Below, piece by piece: positions 21,526-31,753 of a stretch of 64,000 bases of DNA (the stretch's first letter is position 1; each line of letters opens with the position of its first letter). The notes below the pieces were generated by a model, which searched no databases, was not told where the DNA came from, and saw only the letters and a program-made list of their open reading frames with translations. A program made the position numbers and the translations under genes. This stretch comes from Bolinopsis microptera (taxonomy: Eukaryota > Ctenophora > Tentaculata > Lobata > Bolinopsidae). The stretch spans positions 9,192,675-9,256,674 of the forward strand of contig NC_087078.1 in NCBI RefSeq assembly GCF_026151205.1. The letters run 5' to 3'.

Positions 21526-22092
21526 ATGCGAAGCAAGAATGCTATTGCTTATAGTTCGCGCGGCGCGTCGAAGCGGCGAAGTCCTCCAATGTTTATGGTT
21601 TACAATATCTTATTGCATTGTTATCATTATTTTAACAGCGGCCGCGTGCTACTGAAAGCGAGAGGGCTCTGGTTAGAGCAAGCCCAAGGCAAGTGCTACG
21701 AAGTAGCACACGCCGGGCTTCAGGTGCATCTACGACACCTGAAATACCTTTTTGGTATAAACAGAAGAGCAGTCAATGCTACAGCCTGTGGAGAAACTGG
21801 CTCATACTCAATCATTATTGAAATGTTGAAACTATCATTCTACAGTGAAGTCAAAACAGAAATTGCATGGGAGCCCTATCTAACACATGCTAGATCTTTC
21901 CAGGGCAGAAGGGCAACCAAACAGATTCGCTCCAGTTCTCATCACTTTAAATTAATTGAAAGGGGAAGATATGACAAAACTCCACTTGATGAAAGGACCT
22001 GCAACTATTGCGAGCTGAACACCAACCAGCTTTTTTTTGTTGGGGACTGGCCCGTGGTACCAGCCAATGTTTACTCAAAAAAATATATATAA
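21526..22092 (+). mobile_element. LINE C-terminal fragment (broken)
   Basis: The 188-codon reading contains HLKYLFGINRRAVNATACGE, the '(L/F)G-N-RA-N---GE-G-YP' block that follows the reverse transcriptase in several LINE families, then FKLIERGRYDKTPLDE and CNYC. The same 'ERGRY-(E/D)KTPL' block is in the fragment at 19372-19755, so the two are related. It breaks off at about 22040, before the expected HxxxxC. Non-functional remnant. Confidence 0.6.
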
Positions 22093-22880
22093 CATCAATG
22101 GTAATAAGAAATTCATCCCCGTGGGGCACATGCATAAATAAAAATGTAAAGGAAATCTCAAACTATTCAATTTAGACTCTACCGGTAAAATATGCAAGGA
22201 AGGTTTATAACTTAAAGTTTTATTTTCTAATGGTTAGTAGGTAAAGATTAAAAAAGTAAAACAAGACTGAGCACTTCAAAATTTGTAAAATTTGTAACTT
22301 GATTTGAAATACGCGGCGATAATAAAAAATGTCCAATGTTGGCAGTGTAATTTATGAGATATGCGACGTTTATTGAGTGATGCATAAGTGTGTGCATATA
22401 ATCTAAGATGTAGAGACAAGGTTATTATCGGCATTTTGGTTTATGTTACGCTTTGATTTTCTTAGTCCTGTTATCTATATTATATTTTAAACTTGACGAA
22501 ATTTCCCCGGCAACGGGGACATAGAAGAAAAAACACCGAAAATCGACCTCAAAATGACCCTCTGGTGAAATCAAACCCAGCTCGCAAATGGAGTTGAAAC
22601 CTCGCCATTTTTAGCAGGGTTGTAGAAAAAGGATAGGAATAGGCTATAGCATTCTTAGAATTTTGATTTAGGCTTTAGATTTTTTATAATTAACGTCGGA
22701 AGTGAGGTAAAATAACCGTTAGAATAATGTCGTTATTTTAGCAAAGGTTTACTGCGCTGTTGCGTAGCAACGTTAAAATGCACGTGCGCGAGCAAAAACA
22801 TCTTAACTACGCGCGTTGTTATGCTGTATGCTACGTCATAATTTCAAAACTAGCTCACATTTACGCTCACGCTATGACTT
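22093..22880. other. no recognisable feature
   Basis: AT-rich sequence without a convincing ORF, splice-bounded exon or repeat that I can identify. Confidence 0.4.
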
Positions 22881-22883
22881 ATA

Positions 22884-23870
22884 TTCATAACTTTGGTTGT
22901 GATTGGTATTTTTTGATGCGGTAAAAAGTATCGTTTTGGGAATCCGAATACTAACAACGCTGTCGCCATTGTTAGATAAATTCCATTATGTCTACAGTAT
23001 AACAGAGCTATATGATGAAGAGAAATTAAAACACAACTGATTTTTAAAATTTCCTCGAACAAAGCTTTGTCAAGAACACACGATCCTAAGGATATCTTGG
23101 TGCTGTCAAGTCGGGGCAATATTGCAAAGAATATCAAATGAGACGATGAGGGACCCGACATTTACCGAAATGATTCAAATGTGTAATTCATATATTTTCA
23201 GTGAAGCAGGGTTCGGGAACTAAAGCATATTTGTTGGATTGTTTGACCATTGACTAGCGATGACCGATAAATACCTATATATATTAATGAATGGACACAG
23301 AAACAAGTTTAAAATTGATAATGAATTGTCATTTGAGAAGTCGGCACTTTCCATGCATTGTTTTCTAGCGCATAAATCTGATTTCACTATGGGAGTTTTT
23401 AAATTAGGTGTAGTAAGAAAAGTCCGACCAACAGCACTTGATAGAGAAGAGAGCATTCTTATTTCAAAATTTAGAACTAATATTTTTGGGTTAAATAGGA
23501 TTGTAGTTACTCGCTGAATAATCTGTTATGCTCTGTTGTCCATTCTACCTAGCACATTGAGCGCTTTAGTAAAGTTTCAGATTAAAATCTGTTTTAAATT
23601 TTCAAGTTGTTAACTTTTAAATTGCTTTCATTAGTCTAACCTAATTTTATTTTTATAGGCTAGTGATGTAAATATACGAAGAATTCACCTATATTTGTGC
23701 TGTCTTACTATGTGTCCAAACCAAATTGATGTATATATATTTATAACTTTGGTTGTGATTGAAATTTTTGATGCGGTAAAAAGTATTGTTTTGGGGCTAT
23801 ATGATGAAGAGAAATTAAAACATAACTGATGCTTAAAATTTCCTCGAACAAAGCTTTCGACTAGCGGCGG
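22884..23870 (-). repeat. diverged direct duplication (two ~130-180 bp copies)
   Basis: 22884-23061 and 23739-23868 share CATAACTTTGGTTGTGATTG, TTGATGCGGTAAAAAGTAT and a block with ATGATGAAGAGAAATTAAAA through CCTCGAACAAAGCTTT. On the minus strand the second copy ends the reading 23685-24239 (184 codons, including LTTQWSEKYGQHPYNNSV and IEDEWPNFMLFCTRN). That reading looks like the tail of a transposon polyprotein I cannot place. The two copies are probably two insertions of one element. Confidence 0.5.
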
Positions 23871-24718
23871 GTTTCTAGTACAAAATAACATGAAATTAGG
23901 CCATTCGTCTTCGATGTTTTCATTTTGCTGATCGATGAGCATAGTTTTTATACAAGTTTTGTAAATGTTCAGGTTAAATAGACTAGGCGGGGAAGTTGCT
24001 GCAACATTATATCGGTTTATTGCTAATAATGGACCTTTAAAAAATACTGAGTTGTTGTAAGGGTGTTGACCATACTTTTCTGACCATTGTGTAGTGAGAA
24101 TAGAATCCGGGTTAGTATTAAATAATGGTGCGCTTTTGGGAATTGTTTTCTTAAGAGACAATGGTACTAGATTAGGGAAGTTTTTCAATTTATGCATTAA
24201 AATGAGTGCGTTCTTTACAATGATACTGTGTACTGTCAATATTTTATGTGAATAAAAGCCAGACTTGGTACTTGCTGGGGGGATACCGTCCTTGTACCAG
24301 TAATTGACGAAACCAGGTAATACTGCTCGAAGGCCCAGTTACTTGTTAAAGAAGTTATTTCAATTTACAGTTACTGATATTACTCAGAAATAGAAAAAAG
24401 ACACGTCTAGTATTTAAAGGAAAATAAATCTATAGCAATAATAAGTCAAATCTTCATTAAAGCGTATTCTCATTCTCATTATTGCTAATGTCCCCTCCAT
24501 TATCATTATTGATATCCCCCTGCTGCTGACCGTCAAATTCGAAGTTGTATTGTTGTCTTAACAAGGCTTTCATTTTGTTAAAGCTTAACACCCCATTACT
24601 CTGACTAGAAATTAATCAAGTCAGTTAACATAGAATTGTGACAGTTAAAGCTAGTTTTACAAAAGCTCTGAGCTGTAACAATTCTACTTGGTTTGGTTTC
24701 TTGTGACGGCACACAAAG

Positions 24719-26473
24719 ATGTCTATTAAACTGAAACCTAACAAACCAAAGGTTGTGTCAATTGCAACAGTTGACACTGCAAAAAACAACCAACTCGAAA
24801 GTTTGTATTGTAATCTATTAGAGACTACAGACTCAGTTGTTTTGTCAGCCTCAAACAAAAAGATGCTCACAAACTGTATAAAAACAAGTCACATATACAA
24901 ACAGCTTCAACTATTGAGTCCAAGTTTAGAAGTTTTATTTTGCTTTGATGGGCAATCACACTTTCTTTGCTCCTTTGTTGAACTTTCAGATACTGCTCAC
25001 CAAATTTCCCTGCCTAAAGATATTGTTCTTGCATACTCTGGCAAAACATTAAGCTTTGAAGACAAAAAGAAAGTGCTATACCAGATGCACATAGGAGAAA
25101 AACTACACGATGTAGCAGATGTCCCATGGTGGGCCTTAACACTCCCACAGATGATTGCAGTTGCCCAAGAACGACTTGAAAACATTGTTGAAACAAAAGT
25201 AAGAGCACTTTCTTACCCCTACACCTGGCTGGCAACCAAACTCAAGTCTGGTATAGAATTCAAACAGCAGTTTGGAGCAACTAGTAACTTTGACTATGCA
25301 CTCTTTGCATTTTCTATGAAAACTCCCTTGGATTGTTCCTGGTCCTGTATCAAGTTTGCCGAGAACAAAGAGTATGTCTCTCAAGTCAAGACTCTATTCA
25401 CAAAGATGCAATCACCACCTCATGATACCCATTTAAAGCCACGTCTCAAAATATCCTTACAAAACTCTGCAAATCAAAAATCAGGACCCAATAACAAAGT
25501 GGGAAATCAGCAACTCCTAATGAAAAGTCCTACGTCTGTGAGCACACTGAGCTCATTTCAAATCGATCTTGAATCAGACTTTTCACTTGTTCCGTCCATA
25601 TTAAAGAAAGACTTGCATGTTATCCAAGAGGACTCTGGGATGATATGCTGCCATTGCCAGAATGAATGCAAACAGGAGTTGCTCACATGCGGATACTGTG
25701 AACTGAAAGTACATTACAAATGTTATGATTCACAAACAACAACAACAACAACAAAAAGATCTGGTGAAACTAGAAAGAAGCCAATGGCAGACTCCACATA
25801 TAGAAATATATGCAAAATTGAGAATTTGCATTGGCTTTGTAATTCATGTGACTCTCCAAGCCTACTAAACCACATTCTGGATCTAGCCACCGTAAAAGTT
25901 AAAGCTAAAATCGCAGAGTTGACCAAAAAAGATGGGGAGTACACAACTATAATGAGAAAAGATATGGACACGCAAACAACAATTCACCCCTATAAACAGC
26001 TGTCTGATAGCGCCTCCATAGATGACTCGGCCCCAACTGAACACATCTCAGATCTGTCAGCTTCAGATACATATGATAACCTCTCTATCTTGTGCAGCAA
26101 ATCTGACAGAATGTTCAGCAGCAGTCTGTCCTTGAGATCCATTGAGTCCAATACACATCTAGAAGACTCTATTATAATCAAAACACCAGACCTCAATCCT
26201 CCAGTTCAGCAAAAAATTTGTTGTCCAATCCGAACCTCAACACCTGAAAGAAGAGATGAGGAAAAAAAGAAAAATATTCAGGTAGAATCACAAGATAGGC
26301 TAGTTTGTAATAAAGAGATGGTTGACCCATTGACATTGTACTCAAATATCAGTAGTTCAGAACAAAATGTCGACATCAACAGAACTCTGAGTGACCAAGT
26401 TGATGTAGGTATTAGCATCGCAACACTCTGCAATCTGCTCTATCGAAAGATCTATGTCACAAATGAAGGCTGA
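24719..26473 (+). CDS. LINE ORF1a: PHD-like zinc-finger protein
   Basis: 584 codons. Residues ~1-200 are an unrecognised folded-looking region. Residues ~309-376 carry cysteine pairs CCHC, CGYC, an HYKC and WLCNSC in the order of a PHD/C4HC3 zinc finger, a module seen in ORF1 proteins or N-termini of several LINE groups. The C-terminal third is Ser/Asp/Thr-rich and likely disordered. It overlaps the next ORF by 20 bp in another frame. Either the two are separate proteins or they were one ORF1 broken by a frameshift. No family-level function beyond RNA/DNA binding can be inferred. Confidence 0.7.
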   Translation: MSIKLKPNKPKVVSIATVDTAKNNQLESLYCNLLETTDSVVLSASNKKMLTNCIKTSHIYKQLQLLSPSLEVLFCFDGQSHFLCSFVELSDTAHQISLPKDIVLAYSGKTLSFEDKKKVLYQMHIGEKLHDVADVPWWALTLPQMIAVAQERLENIVETKVRALSYPYTWLATKLKSGIEFKQQFGATSNFDYALFAFSMKTPLDCSWSCIKFAENKEYVSQVKTLFTKMQSPPHDTHLKPRLKISLQNSANQKSGPNNKVGNQQLLMKSPTSVSTLSSFQIDLESDFSLVPSILKKDLHVIQEDSGMICCHCQNECKQELLTCGYCELKVHYKCYDSQTTTTTTKRSGETRKKPMADSTYRNICKIENLHWLCNSCDSPSLLNHILDLATVKVKAKIAELTKKDGEYTTIMRKDMDTQTTIHPYKQLSDSASIDDSAPTEHISDLSASDTYDNLSILCSKSDRMFSSSLSLRSIESNTHLEDSIIIKTPDLNPPVQQKICCPIRTSTPERRDEEKKKNIQVESQDRLVCNKEMVDPLTLYSNISSSEQNVDINRTLSDQVDVGISIATLCNLLYRKIYVTNEG

Positions 26474-27566
26474 AATGAAAGACTTACGAGAGAGTGAAAC
26501 GAAACACTTTGAATATCTAAAGACGAATTTAACGGAGAATATGGGAAATTTGTTAGCTAAGGGGGTTCCCGTGATTAACAAAGTACCCTCAGACCCACAA
26601 GCCGACAGTGGCATGGATGAAGCACTTCGCACACTGCATAACATAACGGAGGAACATAAAAGCATCCTAAAAGAGATGAACAGAGTAGAGTTCAAGAGAA
26701 CTGCAATTGGACATCAAGGTGTTTCTACAAGACACACAAACCTGGATCTTTTCAGTACCATAGCAGAAGATAAAACATATGAGGGCAAACAATACTACAT
26801 TCACCAGCCATCAGAAACCACTGTTAATGACTCCATGACAGTCCTAGTCTCAAGAGGACTCTCAGGAAATTATCTTAAAAACAGTGCAACTATTAAGAGA
26901 AACTTCAATAAATATTTTAAAGATATGGCCATAAAATCGACATTTGTCACCAAAGGTGGATCATTGATGATTGAGCTCACATCTAAAGAAGATGCAATAA
27001 GAGTAGAAGGATCATGGAAAGGTGATTTCTTTGCAAACAGTAACATGACTACAGAATGCAGGATCTTAGAAAAGCTAAGCTGGGCAGTCATTCTCAAAGG
27101 AGTACCCACAAACATTCAGGATAGTGATCTAACAATTTCTGTGGAAAGGTGTTATCCAGGAGCTAGGGCAAAAAGATTTGTGACACGGGACAACATTTCT
27201 CTGATCAACTTTCAGACTAAGGAAGACTATGAGAAATGCTTAGGAAACGGGTTAAAGCTCGGACAGGTAATTTATACTGCGGAAGAGTATAAGCCGAGAA
27301 GGAGAATCATCCAATGCTACAATTGTTACAGGTTTGGCCATGTTGCTAAACTTTGTACCCAAAACCATGCAACATGTAGCAAATGTGGAGACAATCACCA
27401 CTCCTATCAATGCAAGAGTAACCGAAGAGACTACTGTATTAATTGTGATGTCTTTGGCCATGTAGCTACAAACAGAGATTGTTCAGCATACCAAAATATT
27501 GTCATGAAACTCAACATGCAACCAAACAAATGTTCAAAATCACCCACACAACCCAACAGTAGATAA
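26454..27566 (+). CDS. LINE ORF1b: gag-like protein with three zinc knuckles
   Basis: 370 codons. It begins with a helical, probably coiled-coil segment (MSQMKAEMKDLRESETKHF). A central region (residues ~200-280, with WAVILKGVPTNI) resembles the RRM-like part of LINE ORF1 proteins. Three CCHC-type knuckles follow at residues ~287-345: CYNCYRFGHVAKLC, CSKCGDNHHSYQC and CINCDVFGHVATNRDC. Such proteins coat the element RNA into a particle. The stop TAA at 27564-27566 overlaps the ORF2 start as TAATG. Confidence 0.85.
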   Translation: MSQMKAEMKDLRESETKHFEYLKTNLTENMGNLLAKGVPVINKVPSDPQADSGMDEALRTLHNITEEHKSILKEMNRVEFKRTAIGHQGVSTRHTNLDLFSTIAEDKTYEGKQYYIHQPSETTVNDSMTVLVSRGLSGNYLKNSATIKRNFNKYFKDMAIKSTFVTKGGSLMIELTSKEDAIRVEGSWKGDFFANSNMTTECRILEKLSWAVILKGVPTNIQDSDLTISVERCYPGARAKRFVTRDNISLINFQTKEDYEKCLGNGLKLGQVIYTAEEYKPRRRIIQCYNCYRFGHVAKLCTQNHATCSKCGDNHHSYQCKSNRRDYCINCDVFGHVATNRDCSAYQNIVMKLNMQPNKCSKSPTQPNSR

Positions 27567-30500
27567 TGATCTTTGGCCAAATAAATATAGCAAAGATGTC
27601 AACTAACTCTGAGATGACACTTGACAAGTTTATCTACGAAAATGAGATACTCTTGATGGCGGTTCAAGAAACAAGCTCTTGGACTCAATCAGACGGAAGT
27701 TTCCTTAATAAAAAGGTATTTCATAAAGCTGGGGACATAAATAAAGGGACAGCTGGGGTAGCGCTCGTCATTGATCCTTCACTACATCCAGAGTTGGTCT
27801 ATGACCTTAACGTAGAAGAAGTTGATGCTGTTTGGTGCCAAATAAAAGTTGAAGGAAAGAGATATTTGGTGGGATCAGTTTATTGCAAACCTTGCAATAA
27901 CTCGAATGATTCAATAAGAAAATTTGAAGGACTTCTGGCCCACATTGATAAAGCAAGAGAATTTAAGGCTAAATATAAATTCAACTCTCTTCTCACATAT
28001 GGAGACTTTAATGCAAGACATCATGACTGGGGAGATCATGTTACCACGCAGCGAGGAAAGAAGCTTCTAGACTACGTCGAAAAGGAAACCCTAACGCTCT
28101 GCTCACCATACGACTGCACATTTGTCTGTACAAATGGAGGAAGTGTTATTGACTTAGTGTTAGCCGAAGGCCCCATCATCTCAAAGTTGGGAAATCAGTG
28201 GATGGATAAAGATGTTGAATTATTTTCAGGTGCCCCAAGAAGAGGTCACTATCCGGTGCTTCAAGAAATCTGCAGAGGGATCCCAAAATCAGACACTGTC
28301 CCCAGAGTGTGTATGGACTGGAAAAATGCAGACTGGAAAAGATGGTCAAATGCAATCGAGACTAACTGTCAACATCTTCGTTCGGCCCCAGAGTTATTAA
28401 ACCAAGGGGATCAGCTATGGCAACAGTTATTACATAAAATACAGGAGGCTAACCGAATGTTCATCCCTCAGAAGACAGTATCCATTCATTCAAAACCCTA
28501 TTGGTGTCCTGCACTTACAACTCTATCTAATGAAGCTCTAGAAGCGAAAGACAGATTCAAGCAAAGGTCAACTCCCAGAAACAAGGCCACACTCACTGAA
28601 AGCATTGAATCATTCAAAAAAGCGCTGATTAAAGAAAAGAATGAATGGATTCGTGACAGAGTTGAAGCACTAAACACCAAAGACTGCACTCAATTCTGGA
28701 GAAAATATAAACGAGTTTTTGGGGCCAAAACTGACAACTTCATCTGCAACCTCAAAGACTGTGACTTGCTGGTCACATCTGAAAAAGATAAGGAAGAGCT
28801 GTTATTTAATACTTTCTTCACAGGAAAACACCTTCAAAACCAACCCAATGACCAAGAGCACGAAATGCATGTAAATAATGAGTTCAGTAAATTAAAGAAT
28901 GTTAGCAGCAAATCTGCAAGTAGTTACAGTGAAGATGATCCGCTGAACAACCATATTTCCATAGACGAGATAAGATCAGCTATAGAAAGGCAAGAAACAA
29001 ATGACAAATCATGTGATGCAGACAATATTCACCCCACCATCCTCAAACACATTAAAACAAATTGTCTTCACGTCTTGCAGATCATATTTAACTGGTGTAT
29101 GAGCACAGGAAAATGGCGGTGGAAATCTTCCGATGTAACATTCTTGAGGAAAGAAGGAAAATCCAGCTACATGTTACCTGGTGCTTATAGACCGATTTCC
29201 ATATCATCCTACTTTGGAAAGATTTGTGAAAGAGTGCTAGATAAAAGATTGAGACTCTTCCTGGACATTGAAGGAACTCTTGATGAAGATCAGGAAGGTT
29301 TTATTGGAGGGAGATCAACAACGCGATATCTTTTCAGAATGCTGGCTAACCTTGAGGAAGTTAAACGACAGAAGCTGGCATGTATAGTGCTTTTCCTTGA
29401 CTTCGAAAAGGCATTTGACAGTGTTCATCTTCCATCACTATGTGTCAAACTATCAACTCTCGGTATTCAAGGAAATATTCTTAACGTGCTGAGAAGTTTC
29501 CTGTTCAACCGGACGATATGTCTAAAAGTGAACAACTATAAAGGAGAAAAAAGAAAATGCACAATATTTGGACTACCTCAGGGGGCTGTACTCTCACCTC
29601 TCCTCTTTATCCTATACATAGCAGACATGACGCACAACACCCCGGAAGAGGTAAAAAGATATCTAAGCTGCTACAAATTTGCTGATGATGGTACACTTAT
29701 GATTTCCTTTGAGAACATCTCCGGATGCCATGAAAAAATGCAGATGGTATGTGACCACCTTAGCAAGTGGTGCATCAAGAACAAGCTAGTAGTGAACTGT
29801 GATACAAATAAAACAGAGGCAATAATCTTGAAAACTGCAGCCTATAATCTTATAATGAAGAACAGAAACCTGCAGAATTATGTATTAATGGGAAAAGCAT
29901 CAACTACGTCAAAAGTACGAAGGTCCTTGGGGTAATAGTAGATGAGGACCTCAATTTCAAGAAACATGCGTCTCAAAAACTTAAAGAATGCAAAAGAAAG
30001 TGGGGATTAATAACAAAATCAACTAACCGCAACTATGGTCTAAACGTTTACAGCCTCACTCTCCTCCTTAAGACAATGGTCCTCACTAAACTGTTCTACG
30101 CAGCACCTATTTGGCTTCACAAGTGTCTCAATCAATTTAAAAGCTTCTGGAATAAAATAATTCTAAAAATATCTGGATCAGTCCTGAACCCACAAAGGGA
30201 ATTAACCGAACTTGCTCTCCACCTACCACCACTGGATGTGCAACTCGAAGCTCTCTCGGTTAAATTCATGTGCAAAATACTCACACAAGGTGACAATCTT
30301 TCAGCTACCCTCTACCAAGTTGATGAAAGCAGAATACCAAGTTTTCATGTCCTAACAATGTCACTGAAAAAGTACTTCCTCTGGAAAGAAAATAAGTCAC
30401 ACGGAACCAGAATGATAGACCTAACGCAGCAACATTTCAAGGATCTAGCCTATTACACTCAGGCAGACATAATGAGCTACAAAAATAAGATCTGGATTGA

Positions 30501-30957
30501 CAGCATCGAAACAAATCTGCAATGCAGAACTGTCAGTAACAACAAGGAGACCAAAATACTCGGTGTGATCACAAAGATCAAAAACAGTGGGCTGCTCCTA
30601 GACAAAAACAACTTTTTATTCGGGCACAACACGAGTAAAAATCTGGACAGCCGAATAATGGACTACATTCACGGCAGCTCACCACTCTTTGCGAACATCC
30701 AAAAGATCATGGGTGGTGGCAGTGGTGAGGCCTGTCGTTTCTGTAACAGCTTCATTGATTCCCCCGTACACCAGCTCCTATTGTGTCTGGAGGTGCAAGA
30801 CACCAGTTACCTGCAACTGAAAGAAGAGCTGGGTGGGGCAGACTCACATTCCTATCTAGATGAAGTGTTAACAAAAAGCAGCACACAAAAAGCATTCATT
30901 AGGAGAGTCGAATTTCTTTGGGGACAAAATGATGCTCTCCAGGATTTATCCGACTAG
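27566..30957 (+). pseudogene. LINE ORF2: endonuclease and reverse transcriptase, one frameshift
   Basis: Residues 1 to ~225 form an apurinic-type endonuclease (VQETSSW, SVYCKP, YGDFNARHHDWGD). The reverse transcriptase follows at ~520-740 (YRPISISS, LDFEKAFDSV, GLPQGAVLSP, FADD). The frame is open from 27566 to 29935. Around 29850-29890 it shifts by one base: the continuation (KVLGVIVDEDLNFKKH) lies in the third frame and runs open to the stop at 30957. Near the end CRFC followed by HQLLLC is the usual C-terminal CxxC/HxxxxC motif. Everything except the single shift is intact. ORF2 starts on the ATG inside TAATG, so its translation probably depends on termination-reinitiation. Confidence 0.85.
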
Positions 30958-31387
30958 AAAGATCATGAAATAAAGACTCTGCAAACATCTCAGAGAAATA
31001 TTACCACCATAAAGAACAAAGAGGGAGTATCCTGGACCCCGAAATCCACCACTTTTCTGTACTTTCAGAGGTACCAATGTGGCAGGAAACCAGGGCTCAT
31101 GCTGCCGCTGAGCTAAAGCAGTAGAGGGGATGGCGGCTTCTCTAGGATCTAACACGTCCTGAAGCAGACCAACACTATGTCCCAACGCACTGGTGTTGGG
31201 ATGTCTGCCCCCGGTGCCTGTCCGGGTCAATAAAGCAGTCAAGCATCATGTATGTTATGTTGAGCATTCTCAACCAACAAATGTGGGAACTCCCACGGAA
31301 GACCAAAACAGATCTAAAGAGACACTTAACAACATTGGAAAATAGACTTCAATTTGTTTATATAATTTATAAAGCGTATATTATTGC

Positions 31388-31740
31388 CCACGGCCAGGTA
31401 GCGCAGTTGGTTAGAACGCCTGTCTTACAATCGTTAGGTTGCGAGTTCGAATCCCACTGACTGCCTGGTCGTGGGGTGAGCGTCGTCGACGTTCAGCTAA
31501 GGATCATGAGTGGTCTATGCAGCCCCCCGGTCTACTCAGCCGAATACTCGAGAAATCGGGTGTGAGGGTTAAATGAGGAGCTGCACATTGCAGCAAAGTC
31601 TCGGGCGAAGAAAGTATGGTACACACTACCTTAACCGTCACTGGCCAAAAAGATCCTTCGGCTTCCTGTAATTGGCTGGTTGCACTTGTGTAACAATGTG
31701 GCTGTTGGAATACACCGAAGTAAAATAAGTGTCTTGATAA
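31388..31740 (+). mobile_element. tRNA-derived SINE (plus orientation)
   Basis: The head contains the A box TAGCGCAGTTGG (about 31398) and B box GTTCGAATCCC (about 31445), so it is tRNA-like. After it come GTGGGGTGAGCGTCGT, GAGAAATCGGGTGTGAGGG and the CCTTCGGCTTCC block shared with the minus-strand copy at 14578-14976. It ends in an A-rich run just before the truncated 3' end of the minus-strand LINE. Confidence 0.85.
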
Positions 31741-31753
31741 AAAAAGGGGCCTG

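Larger units (their letters stand above)
24440..31240 (+). mobile_element. near full-length R1/jockey-group LINE
   Basis: A ~280 bp leader precedes three overlapping ORFs (24719-26473, 26454-27566, 27566 onward) and a ~280 bp 3' UTR that ends shortly after AATAAA (about 31230). Zinc-knuckle ORF1 plus apurinic endonuclease plus reverse transcriptase, with no RNase H that I can see, fits the R1/jockey group. The element has one frameshift in ORF2 and is otherwise open, so it is young. Its 5' boundary is an estimate. No target duplication was found. Confidence 0.8.

Noticed and set aside
24625..26196. Several minus-strand ORFs across the LINE ORF1 region
   Set aside because: Shadows of the plus-strand LINE reading frames, with no independent motif.
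31388..31460. Functional tRNA gene
   Set aside because: A and B boxes are present, but the acceptor stem does not pair and the same head recurs with a long conserved tail at 14578-14976. It is a SINE.
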